Source: Marsupella aquatica
Taxonomy: Eukaryota > Marchantiophyta
NCBI GenBank assembly: GCA_973895155.1
Contig: OZ316893.1
Span: 620,001 to 684,000 of the forward strand
Direction: 5' to 3'
DNA length: 64,000 nt
In this document: positions 1 to 10,640 of the stretch, piece after piece
Layout: every line of letters begins with the position of its first letter
Position numbering within the stretch: position 1 is the stretch's first letter
Notes under the pieces: model-generated
Database searches by the model: none
Seen by the model: the letters and a program-made list of their open reading frames with translations, nothing else
Told to the model about the DNA's origin: nothing
Position numbers and translations under genes: made by a program

Positions 1-154
1 CACCAGCACCAGCACCAGCACCTTCAGTCCAACCGACACAGAGTCTGCGGAGGGGAGGAGGTATTTTCTATAGCAATTCTAAGTAAAGTATTGAAATCAG
101 GTAGTTCACATAGACCATATGATATTAATGGTGTTAATTGCGTTTCTCTTTTCA

Positions 155-2245
155 GATAACCCTATCACACCCCGCTCAGGCCATGGGGGAGCAACTCCTG
201 GATTTGCAACACCAAGTAGTGCATTAGGGAGCACTGGGAGAGGTGAGAATGTGAAGCTGGGTATTGTTGAAGTTGATGATGAAGGCCGGATCACAACGAT
301 GAGTGTTGGAAAGAATAGATGGCACAATGACTTGCGAATGGAGTGTCTATGGTGGTTGGACATTAGCTGTACTAACTTTAATTGTCAACATCCATCTGAC
401 TGGGAACTGGTTTGCAAATATATGCGAGACAAGTGAGAATATTTGGGGAATTCTGGGAAAGGGGTCAGTGCTGATTGTCTTGTAGAGTATGGACGAACTA
501 TCATGAAAACAGAGAGGCATCGATTGCACAAAGCATGGATTGCTGATGGCAATAAACCACATGCTGAAGCACCCCCAAGTGTTCATGTAGAACAATGGGC
601 TCGACTGAGAGGGACATTCCTGTCTAGGGCAGGACAGGAGAAGTCTGCACAAATGATTGCTGCTAGAAATGCAGTGAAGAATCCTACGCTTACAGGGAGG
701 GGAGGACATGCACCAGTAGTAGCCAAATTGGTTGGGTTCCCATGCCATACATATCTTTATTTACGTTTCAATATTTGAGTGGACTGTATGTAGTTGTAGC
801 AGCACGCTACGTTTAGGCAAGATTGACATTGAGAAACGTGTCTTGCAATGTTTATGTGCTCCAGAAAAAGCTTACTGGAGAGAAACCCACAAAAGAGGAG
901 GTTGTGGCAGAAATCAAAAGGGTAAAGTGTGATGAAGGTAGCATTGGATCTAAACAGGTAATTTAGGAGCATTATTGATGGACAATCTGTTATACAGTCC
1001 TTCTTCAGATGTACAGTACTGTCAGCCCTTATGCAATTGTAAAATTGCTGAGAAGAGCCGTTTGGTTGGTGTATGTGATATATAGCAGGGAGCAGTGTCT
1101 ACCCTTACAGAGATATCAGACCGGTTGAAGACTGTGGAGAACGCTTGGCCATCAGTAGAACTGAGATCAAGAGTCAATTCAAGGACATAGCTAGTCTTCT
1201 TCAAAGCCAAGGATCAACCTTAAGGGAAGTACAAGCTGAACTACGTGAGTTGCGGGCGATGCACATTGCTGGCAGGGTTGAGCACCCAATTGTACATCCA
1301 TATGAAGAGCCTGCAAATATTGTGAAAGTTGTGCCTACAAAGAAGAGTGGTACGTGTCATCTGAAATCATGTTTAGTGTAGTGTGACTTTACGTAGGAAT
1401 TTGAGGTTCATGGATGCAGGATGGTTCAGGTTCAGGTTCTAGACCCTGAAGGTTTGTTACATTGTGTATCAGGTGATCAGATTGCAGTGGCTGCAGCAGA
1501 TCCAAAGATCATCAAACCTGGTACAACTGTCATTGAGAGTAAGTAAATGTTGGTTTGAAGACTCTGTCTGGCCTGTTAATGTGGTTGAGTATCTATGCCA
1601 TGTACGTTTAATTAGTGCAAACTTGATGGTTTGTTGACAGCTTTAGTGCCTATATGCTTAGTTGTAAATGAAGGAATTTGTGGCTGCTATTGAGATACAG
1701 AGCCAGCACAAGAGGAGGTGCGCATACCAAATCCAGCAGGCAGGAAGAGGAGATGAAACTTAGAGGCTACCAAATTTTCAGATTCACAGGAGAAGCAGAG
1801 TGATGACAATGATGTGATTTTCATAGACTCTCAGCCTCCCCTAGGTATTGGAGATGAGTTTTCTCAATCCCCACCACTGATGAACATGGGAAAGATGAGG
1901 ACCAAAAACAGTGGGAAGGAGACTTTGCCTTACAAGGCACCAAAGAAGAAGAGAAATAACACTTCTCCAAAAGGGACAGCAGTGAGCATTGTAGCACAGT
2001 CTTCTAGGCTAATGGCAACTGATAATTCTGGTGTTTGTGTTGGGCAAGGCATACTTCAAATTGAAGCAAGTACTTTCCATGGAAAGAAGGTACTTGCTGA
2101 TCATGTTGTGCTGTTGTTGACTGCTATCAGTAAGCCCAAATATCTTGTACCCTTTCCAAACAAGGGAGATGATCCGCCACACATCCATCTTGTGGATGCT
2201 GTGGAATCATTTGTGATGTGGCCTGAGAAATTTGTAGAGTGTTAG
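155..2245 (+). pseudogene. CACTA-encoded transposase-associated protein (PF03004-like region plus DUF8039-like region), decayed
   Basis: Several short exons in one direction read as a plant En/Spm accessory protein. Exon 1 begins after an acceptor at about 154 and runs to about 735; it contains the pattern PPSVHVEQWARL...FLSRAGQEKSAQMIAARN, which resembles the conserved W/F-x-S-x-K-N/R core of plant transposase family PF03004. It is broken by an in-frame TGA at 434-436. A second exon (about 876-957) ends at a GTAATT donor. A third (about 1,089-1,348) encodes a predicted coiled coil (EIKSQFKDIASLLQSQGSTL) and needs a one-base frame change near 1,144. Exons at about 1,397-1,540 and 1,710-2,245 resemble the DUF8039 module, ending in ...DAVESFVMWPEKFVEC. 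In the family this protein is thought to bind subterminal repeats. The breaks suggest it is inactive. The 5' end may lie outside the window. Confidence 0.55.
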
Positions 2246-2658
2246 GTACCAAGTACAATTTGAGACTCAAAATGTGAAGGATTGTTTCAATATATGACCA
2301 CAATTTGGAGTACATGATGTTGGGTAATACTCTTTTTTTATGGATTGCTCATATTTTGAGTTATTATCATGCCATTGTTAGTTGGATTGGTGCTTTTGTG
2401 ACATTAATCACTCACGGAAAACCCCATATGACTCGAACTAAGTCATTCTAAACACTTATGTTTGACTGATGTATGGTTCCAAATACTTGACCCTCTAGTC
2501 ACTAAAATGACTAATGACACTAGTCAATAATATGACTAAGTTAATCCAAGTCACCACTTTTACGACTACTAGTTGCAAGAACGACGTCAGTGATTTTCAG
2601 TCATACATGACCGGTTTTAGTCATAGTCAGTCGTATTTTATGGTAAAAAATAGGGGGT

Positions 2659-2671
2659 ATTTCTAGTAGTG
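2659..2671 (-). repeat. CACTA terminal inverted repeat (right end)
   Basis: ATTTCTAGTAGTG; read outward-in it starts CACTACTAGAAAT. The next three bases, ATT, would be one copy of the expected 3-bp target duplication. Confidence 0.7.
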
Positions 2672-2679
2672 ATTGGTGC

Positions 2680-3090
2680 TCACTATTTGGGAGAGGCTCT
2701 CTGAGATCCATGCTACCTATCTCAAAGAGACTATCCCAGATGGATCCTAAGTATCTGAAAGAGGCTCTCCAAGATTGATGCTACCTATCTTAGAGAGCCT
2801 CTCCGAGATGGATCCCACCTATCTCAGAGAAGTTCTCCGAGATCCAAGCTACCTAGCTATCTCAGAGAGACTCTCCGAGATTCATGCTACCTATCTTAGA
2901 GAGGCTCTCCAAGATGGATCTTCCCTATCTTAGAGAGCCTCTCCAAGGTGGATCCTACCTATCTTAGAGAGGCTCTCCAAGATCCAACATAGGTATCTTC
3001 AAGAGGCTCTTTGAGATGGATCTTCCCTATCTTGGAGAGGCTCTCCCAGATATGTAGGATTTGGGATAGGATCTTTGAGATTGATCCTAC
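2680..3090. repeat. Array A of imperfect palindromes (AGAGGCTCTCcGAGAT type)
   Basis: About ten units of roughly 40 bases, each holding a palindrome such as ATCTTAGAGAGGCTCTCCAAGAT, joined by short spacers like GGATCCTACCT or ATGCTACCT. The core GAGAGGCTCTC is self-complementary around its centre. The same family recurs at 7.6-8.16 kb and, in a GC-richer form (CTCGGCGAG/CTCGCCGAG), throughout 40-59 kb. I infer that this is part of an older relative of the 19-kb element described below, later hit by CACTA and LINE insertions. The 240 bases that follow (3,091-3,331) show no recognisable feature. Confidence 0.8.
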
Positions 3091-3331
3091 CTTACAAGCC
3101 AACTTCAAATTCTTACAAGCCAACTTCAATTTCTTACATTAATCCCGGAATTCCCTCATGAATGGAGGGAGAGGCAACTTTCCCGTGGTTGGCTCATATT
3201 TGTCCTTCAGCCAAGAAGAACACTTTAGTAAGGTCATATGATCTTTTGCATGGCAAAATCGGAGGGCCGAGGTACTCCAAGAATTTTGCAAAGATCATCC
3301 TCCCAAAGAAGCGGGGCTTCTGTTGAAACTG

Positions 3332-3700
3332 CACTAGTAGAAACCGGGCTATATTTAGACCCTATTAAATGACTATTCAGCACTGTTTAGGACTAGCAAC
3401 CAAATGGGTGGGACTACAGTCCTTTATAGGACTGTGAGTTGTATATTTTGTTACTAGAATCTATTGAGTCCTTTATAGAACTGCATGATCAGTCTTTTAA
3501 TAGACTGGATTTTCAGTATGTATGTGTTGCTTTGGCGAGTCATTTTCAGTCTTTTATGGGCTGTGGTGGTGAGTCGTTGGGAAAGACTACAAAGGTTGTG
3601 GTTGGTAGTCTTTAAGAATACTTTGTGGGTTTATAAAACAACTAAAGGAGATACTTTGTGGGGTATGTATAAGTCTTTCATGTCAACTGGAAATGAGTGA
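3332..3700 (+). mobile_element. 5' terminus of a second CACTA element, truncated
   Basis: CACTAGTAGAAACCGGGC at 3,332 is a classic CACTA 5' end and differs from the right-end sequence at 2,671, so it is a different element. The following ~350 bases are rich in subterminal words (AGTCCTTTATAG, AGTCTTTTAATAGACT, CAGTCTTTTATGGGCTG). No matching right terminus (TTTCTACTAGTG) was found in the window, so this is a fragment or a one-ended remnant. The end at about 3,700 is where the repeats stop. Confidence 0.6.
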
Positions 3701-4189
3701 TGAAGACTCCGCTATACTTCTTAGAATGACCTCATTCTTGTGCACAAATAATACATTCCATTCATGTTCTTTTGTGTATACTCACTCTATAAACTCACCA
3801 TTCACCATGTTAGCATTAGAACACATAGAGTTTTAGAAAGCCTTCTTCTATACCATGTACACTAATATGAAAGGACAGATTCAAACATCATAGACCAGCA
3901 CGATAGGTCACAAAGCATTCTTCTATACCATACACACTAATCTGAAATGATACAAAACAAATTCAAGTATCATAGACAATCACCATAGAGCCATAGTTTG
4001 ACATCAATCACTTGTTTCATACATACACACCGAATTCAGAAATATACATGTCACACATAATGACAACAGCTCCTTCATCCTCTTTACCAAATTCAAAATT
4101 GGTACATGTGTTTCTTGGATCTTTCCAAGGCAATGTCAAAATGTAACACAATTCACATGATTCTATCTACATTTGCATTCAGTCACTAT
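3701..4189. other. Spacer without recognisable genes
   Basis: AT-rich sequence with one short duplication: the phrase AAAGC(C/A)TTCTTCTATACCAT occurs at about 3,837 and 3,912. Nothing else was identified. Confidence 0.5.
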
Positions 4190-7160
4190 GGGAGACAAAC
4201 ACACTCTGATGTGTATGCAGCTCGTAGAGAACTGACCCGAACCACTCATTTTGCCCCTTCATCGGCAGAAATCAAAATGCTGGAAGAGCTTCCCTCTGCA
4301 AGAGAGCTACAGGAGACACTAATGATGCTACCCAATGACAAGGCTCCTGGAATCGACGGAATGACAGCAGAAGTGTTCAGAGCTTGTTGGAACTTCATGG
4401 AAGCCGATTTTCATGACATGATTTCTGACTTCTGGAGGATAGGACAACTTGCCTCCTGTATCCGTGATGGTGTGATTCGGTTTATTCTGAAGAAAACGGA
4501 TAAATGCCGTTTGGGAGATTGGAGAGCTTTGACCATGCTAACCACTACCTATAAACTCATTGCTAAACTGTTGGCCCTCAGGTTAAAAATACTACTGCCC
4601 AGTATGATTAGCCCGCAACAGACTGGCTTTATCCCTGGTAGGCACATACTGGAAAACATCTCCCTCACCTGGCTGGCCAATGACTAGATTAATTGTACCT
4701 GGACGCCATCTCTTTTCTTAAAACTGGACTTTGAAAAAGTTTTTGACAAAGTAGATCATTCCTACATCTGGGAAACGATGTACTTGTTAGGGATAGGATC
4801 CCACTTTATTTTTCTTGTCAAATCGTTGATTGGTGGTGCTACCTCCAGGGCTCTGGTTAATGGCCTCTGGACCGCTGATGTGAGGATGTGCAGAGGGGTA
4901 TGACAAGGCTGCCCGCTTTCCCCTTTGCTTTTTGTTCTATCTACTCAACCGCTCATGGATTTTTTCAAGGCTGAAATTGAGGCAGGTCGACTACAGGGTA
5001 TACAGGTGTCTTTAGACTCTTTGCTGATGACCTTGGGATGTTCATTCCTGCCACAGCGGAGTCTTTTGAACAGGCTAGATGTGCTATTAATTGCTGCGAG
5101 CGTGCAACGGGTGCTAAATTAAATCTAAGCAAATTGGTAGTGGTGCCTATTGCATTAGATGACATCCCTGGTTGGCTTAGGGAGACTGACTGCCTGATCA
5201 ATGCGGAAGGAGTTGTCCAAAAATACCTCGAGGCACCCTTTGGATACGGTCTCTCCAAGGCACAATTGCATGGTTTTTGTCTTGACAGGATCAGTGCCCG
5301 GCTCTCATCTTGGTCTACTCGGTTTCTTTCATTCACTGATCGGGTGCTACTGGTCAAGCATGTCCTACAGGCTATCCCCCCCGGCTATCCCGGTCTACCA
5401 CATGATGTTTCTCAGGTCACCTAGTTCCTTGGCTAAGAGACTGATTGCCTTGAGTCGGGTCTTTCTATGGGGGATGAATAAATAGGGAGGGAAGCGGACC
5501 CCCCTGGTCCAAGTTATGTCGACCCAAGATGGAAGGCAGTCTGGGCTTTAAAGAATTTTGCAGTCATTCTGATGCCCTCTTGAGCCGGTGGTTTACTGGA
5601 GCACTGAATCATCCAGGGTCGGAGTGGGCTCTAATGTATGCTGAGAATTTACTGTTGACAAAGTGGAGAAACTTTAAGACTGTCCGTAGGAACCGCTACT
5701 CCATGCAGGACAAGATTCTTTTAAGCACACCTCGTTTTTTTGGTCATTACACAGGACAGATTTGGAGTGCTTAGATGCAGGTGAGAGTGAATCTGATCTT
5801 CTGCCCTGGCACCGACTCAATTCCAGGTCATTGGGGGATCAAAAATCTTCTCTGATGCTTACATGGATACTACGACTTGCAGGAGGACATCAGCCCATTG
5901 TTAAGATTTGTGGGAAACTGGGGATCAGGAAAGTATGTGACTTTTGGTCCTCTGCTGTCCACAAGTGGAAGGACTTACATGTTAAGATGCATCGCATTTG
6001 TGGGCTCCCTAAGGATCTCAAGAGAAATTGCTTTGCTCTTCTGGATACAATCCATTTGACTACCTTCCAGGGAAGTAACGTGGACTCCCCTGCTAGACAA
6101 TGGCGTTGGCTTGACCTTGCTTCACATCCCAAGCTATTTGTTTTGTCTAATCAGAGGCCTTATGATATGCTCCGCACTAAGGGATCTGATTACATTCGGC
6201 TAAACAGGATCTGGGATGTCATGCTTTCAGAGAAAGAATGGAGTGATGTCTGGTAGATTTCTTGGAAATCTGATCTGTCCACCAGGGCTAAAACCTTTGT
6301 ATGGCGTGTTCTTGCCTAGGGCCTGTTCTCTGGATCCAGGGCCTTGCGGATTTTGAAGTCTGATGGCTGTTGTGAGCTCTGCCGTGGGTGATTGAGACTA
6401 TCCCACGCCTTTTCTTTCATTGCCGACATGCACAGAGCTGCTGGAGCAAGACAAGTGGCTGGTTGAATGGACAGATTATCCCAGGACTTTAGCATTTTTG
6501 ATCTCCTACTTTCTTGCCGAGTGAAGTCCCCACTGAGCACACAGTACCAGATCCTCTGGAATATCTGGACTGCCCGGAATGGACAGATCTTTGACTTGAC
6601 AAAGACCACGAAACGCAACTTTGATCAAATAGCTGTTAATTCTGAGACGCTTGATCATCTTTCAGGGGTGACAATCACATCTGGAAAAAGCAAGAAACAT
6701 GATTGTCTGATGAGTGCTACTGCTATACTGGACAGAGAAAGGAGCAAGATTTTAGGTGGTAGAATTAGACGTATTGAATCTTCATGAAAGTAATGCCCCT
6801 CTGCTAGACTCTGGATGGATAGGACTATACAAGATTTGCATGTTTTGATGTATCGATGTAAGTTAAGCTGAAGGTTCATGAGGGTGTGACCAATTGCTTA
6901 TAAATTGTCTGGCTTAAGCAGGATATGTATAGTCCACTGCCTTTGGCGTGCGCTCCGGGTCTGCTTTTTTTTAGATATGTTGCTTTTGGCTTGCCGAGAG
7001 CCTAGTGTTAAAAAGATACCATGTTCCTTACTGGACTCTTTGGTCTTGGAGCTTGTACCCACTGCCCTTTTGGCACTGTTGCCTTTTGGCCTGCTTGGTC
7101 CCCTCATCCGTGGGGTTCACGCGGAATAAAATTCAAATTAAAATAAAAAATTAAAAAATC
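4190..7160 (+). pseudogene. LINE (non-LTR) retrotransposon reverse transcriptase, decayed and 5'-truncated
   Basis: Reading across frame changes gives a plant L1-like reverse transcriptase: an APGIDGMTAEVF motif (4,330-4,370), GDWRALTMLTTTYKLIAKLLALRL (4,515-4,585), QQTGFIPGRHILENI, a QGCPLSP block at about 4,902-4,921 directly after an in-frame TGA, and the catalytic FADD box at 5,020-5,031. Downstream are the RT connection region and a tail reading IWNIWTARN (6,555-6,580), typical of the C-terminal zinc-finger region of plant LINEs. Stops include TAG at 4,686 and TGA at 4,900; several frameshifts are present. No endonuclease domain is seen upstream, so the copy is 5'-truncated, as is common. 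An A-rich stretch at about 7,130-7,160 could be the remnant 3' tail. It lies between palindrome arrays A and B, and probably inserted into that older element. Confidence 0.85.
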
Positions 7161-7614
7161 CTTGGGTTTGTGTAGCCAAATTTTGTTCCCTATAGCGTCG
7201 GGCGCTAGTATAAATGTACTTGAGGACCGCTTGAGGTCCAATATAATGTGAAATTGCTTTTTGCGCAACAAGTTTTTTATGAAAGAGTATGCTCATTATT
7301 GGACAAACTTTGCGTAAGGTGCAAAATAAAAGCTTGACTTTAGGGTTTGAATGATATTTGGTATATATATTGTTATCATTTAGTGTCATTTTTTTGTTGC
7401 ACATTTGCTGGTATGAGTTTCGTTGTTTGTTGTAACTTGCTGTTTACTATTTGCTGTTTGCTGTCACGGTGAGATCCCCCATTAGCAAGGTTAGAAAACT
7501 GGTGTCAGATGTAGCAAGCTCAGGGTGAATGCATCTCAAAGATGTTTAGTGTTAGTGGGTAGAACGATCTAATTTTGTATCCTTTCATAATAATAAATGT
7601 TCAAGATTCCAAAT
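7161..7614. other. Spacer, nothing recognised
   Basis: AT-rich, with a short duplicated phrase (TTGCTGTTTACTATTTGCTGTTTGCTGT, about 7,438-7,464, described as TTTGCTGTTTGCTGT-like). No coding potential was seen on either strand. Confidence 0.4.
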
Positions 7615-8160
7615 GATGTTGATCCCATCTCGGGGAGGCTCTTCCCATCTCGGAGAGGCTCTATGAGATTCCAACCCAATGTTGATCCCATCTCAGAGAG
7701 CCTCTCCAAGATTCCAACCTTAAATGATCTCATCTCGGAGAGGCTTTTCGAGATTCCAACCCAATGTTGATCCCATCTTGGGGAGGCTCTCCGAGATTCT
7801 AACCTTAAATGATCTCATCTTGGAGAGGCTCTCCGAGATTCCAACCCAGTGTTGATCCCATCTCGGAGAGCCTCTCCAAGATTCCATCCCAGTGTTGATC
7901 CCATTTTGGAGAGGCTCTCCGAGATTCCAACCTTAAATGATCCCATCTTGGAGAGGCTCTCTGAGATTCCAACCCAGTGTTCATCCCAACTCAGAGAGGC
8001 TCTATGAGATTCCAACAATTCTTGGAGACTTTGTTGACCAATCTAGGAGAGGCCTCCAAGATTGACACAAAATAGGACGTCAATCTCGAAGAGGCCTCCG
8101 AGATTGATTAAAAAAAAGGGTCAATCTTGGAGAGGTCTCTGAGACTGTCCAGAAAAATGT
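7615..8160. repeat. Array B of imperfect palindromes
   Basis: Units of about 43-48 bases built on a palindrome (for example CATCTTGGAGAGGCTCTCCGAGATT-like) separated by TCCAACCCAGTGTTGATCC or TCCAACCTTAAATGATC spacers, about nine copies, then four degenerate copies (GGAGAGGCCTCCGAGATTGA). The array runs straight into the terminal palindrome at 8,163-8,180. Its layout copies that of the left end of the 19-kb element, where palindromes also sit just inside the terminus. Confidence 0.85.
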
Positions 8161-8162
8161 TA

Positions 8163-8180
8163 GTGACTGATATCAGTCAC
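8163..8180. repeat. Perfect 18-bp palindrome matching the left end of the 19-kb element
   Basis: GTGACTGATATCAGTCAC is its own reverse complement and is followed by TAATAACTGATGAA. The left end of the 19-kb element (39,982-40,040, read outward on the minus strand) has the same order: GACTGATATCAGTC(AC), then GATAACTGATGAA. This marks about 8,180-8,200 as the probable terminus of a second, degraded element of the same family. Confidence 0.7.
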
Positions 8181-8200
8181 TAATAACTGATGAAATTGCT

Positions 8201-10640
8201 CCTCTCTAAGAGGGCTAAGGTTGGTTTTAGTGCCTCCAGACAAATTTCTCTTCATGACCCCCATATTTGGTTTATTCTGGAGCATCGGTTTATTTCAATC
8301 ACTATTGGGTGGGGCCTTAAATCAACCTTAACCCATAGTTCCTTTGTGGCCTCGAGAGCCTTGTGAACAGATTTTTTGGCTCTTTGGTCCTCCAAGGGGT
8401 TTCCCTTGTTTGGCAATGTTTAGTGGGTCTCTTGCCTTTTGGATCCTGTCTCCCAAATTAGCCCATTTTGTTCTTTTGGCAATTTGAGATATGTGTATAC
8501 AACAAGAGGTGTTGTGTGAATGTGGGTTAATTTGATTTGTTTTTCATGATACCATGTGTGCTTCTTTCGTAATCAAAATACCCTTATTTTATGAAAATAG
8601 GATTGAAATTACTTATTTTACTTTATCACAAATATGCATTACAGAATATTGTATGTTTTGTGTTGTAAACACTTTATGTTACTTCCTATCTTACTATAAA
8701 AGCGCAAACTAAAGCCTACTCTTAAAGGCCTAGGTCTAAAGTGAACCTCTAGACCATAACTCAACAAAAGTGATAATGAGTTCAATAAGGACAAAACTTA
8801 AAATGAGGATAGACAAAGTGATATACTCTGAATAAAGACAAAACTGAAATGAGGGTAAACTAACAACAAGGATGGAGCAAAGATAAATGGAAATAGCATA
8901 GAGATTTTATTGTGAAAGACTTTTTTCTTCAAATCTATTTACAGTCAAATAGCAGGTAATCGAGCTAGTGTTTTATAAAACTTTGTCAGAATCATAGGAG
9001 TAGAATTAGACAGTTTTGGAGGGTACTAAGTATAGTCAAGACCTTACTGAGTGGAGTTGACAGCTTGTTGATAGTAAGGGAGACACTCAGTATGACCAGT
9101 ATTACTGGGATGTCATTGAGAATCTGAGTGTGCTGTGGTTTTTTGGGCCTCTTGGCCTGACTAGTGTGATGTGATTTGCCAGGCCTTCCGGCCCTGGGGC
9201 ATTGGGCTTGTCAGTTCCTTGCGTGTTAGTGGTGGCCCCCGCGCCTTTTTGGGGAAAAAAACCTTTGTCATAATATATAGATCATTGTACATATTTTGGA
9301 TCGCAAGTAGCGCCTACTATTTTGGGGAGCTTACCCTCCAGTTGACCTCACAAGATCTGAATAAAGCTTGGTATGGATCCATCCCAGAATATTTCTTAAC
9401 ATTGAGGTCTATGAGATATGAGAACTTCAATTATCTTCACTTGTCTTTGCAAATGAATTGATTTTTTGTTTGTAATATCATTCACTCATGCATTCTTTTC
9501 AGTACCATTTTGCCCTAGGCCCCAAAGCAAGTATAAAGTAAGGAAACCTATGTGTGAAGGGACCCCCTTAGTACCCCTTATTAAAAAAATTATAATTAAA
9601 ATTCCTCTTGTTATTTCTAAAAACACTTTGGCCGAATACAAAAACTGCTTTGGGTTATTATAATACACATCATGGTGCCCTTTAATCTCCATTGCGATTC
9701 ATCTTTATCTTGAAATCACTTACAAATATGCTCCAGGATGCACATCAATAAAATGTAATAATTAAATGCGCCATCCTCCGAGGTTTGGAGACACTTAAGT
9801 TAAAAACAAGTACTCAAACACAACATGCACATTTGCACCATCTAACCCACACACAAGTAATCAATAGAAGGGATATGTGATTCACCTCACTAGATGCTAA
9901 GTCCACATGAACACACAAGAAAACTTTATTGAACTCTTGGTCCATTGGCCGTAGCAAGCAAGTCTCCGAAGACTAAGTTCCCTCTATCTCTTAGATGGCG
10001 CAGTAACATAAGCCTAAATTCCAATCATAAATTAAGTCATGTTGGTGAATATTATAGTAGTAGCACATCTAACAATCTAGGACATAACTACAACTAGATA
10101 AACTTTGGTCAACAAGCAATTCTAGACCCAAGAGTAAATGCCTAACTCATACTGAATATCTTCAGAGAGCCTTTGCTAACAATACCCATCTTAAACTCTC
10201 AACATACAAAATTGTGCTCCAAAATATCACAATTTGTTCTTTGACACAACAGTTCTATCAATTCAATGGGACAAATCTAATGCTAGATAGATACATTCTT
10301 CTCAATCCTTAGCATTTGAAGCAGGATTCAATGACAATAGACTGAAAAAAATTCAACTGAAAATGATGAGCTCTTCTTCGCTTTGCTTGTTTTGGGCATC
10401 TTCACCTGATTTGGACAACACATTTATCTTGCTCCAAGCTCAACTATCAATTACTTACTTGGTCAAACTCCATGCATATTCGTCAAGCTTGAGTTCTCAT
10501 CACATGTTCAGTGAACTTTTAACATTGGTCCATGCTTGGCTAATTTGAGCATGGGTCCATCTTAGTTATAAAGCGCCAACTACACGCTAGATTTGGGACC
10601 TAGGATTCTAGAGTGAAGCCTCTAGACTGCAACTCCATAG
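8201..10640. repeat. Non-coding DNA with dispersed repeat copies
   Basis: No genes recognised. Two repeats are visible. (1) 8,695-8,765 and 10,563-10,635 are diverged copies of TATAAAGCGC(C)AACTA...CCTAGG...TCTAGAGTGAA(G)CCTCTAGAC. (2) 9,780-10,150 resembles 20,560-20,960: both carry an AACACACAAGA-like phrase, a CCATTGGCC block and CTAGACCCAAGAG(T/A)AAATGCCTAAC. The second family may be an old LTR, but no internal coding region is seen. Confidence 0.45.

Larger units (their letters stand above)
1..2671 (+). mobile_element. 3' portion of a CACTA (En/Spm) DNA transposon
   Basis: The segment ends at 2,671 with ATTTCTAGTAGTG, the reverse complement of a CACTA-type terminus (CACTACTAGAAAT). The ~270 bases before it (2,400-2,671) are crowded with direct and inverted copies of AGTCAT/ATGACT-like words, the usual subterminal binding repeats of this superfamily. 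Upstream lies a gene of the CACTA accessory-protein type. The 5' end is outside the window, so neither the target-site duplication nor the full length can be checked. The element abuts a palindrome array, so it probably inserted into that array. Confidence 0.75.

Noticed and set aside
1-22. CACCAG microsatellite at the window start.
   Set aside because: Too short to list; possibly part of a proline/serine-rich 5' exon outside the window.
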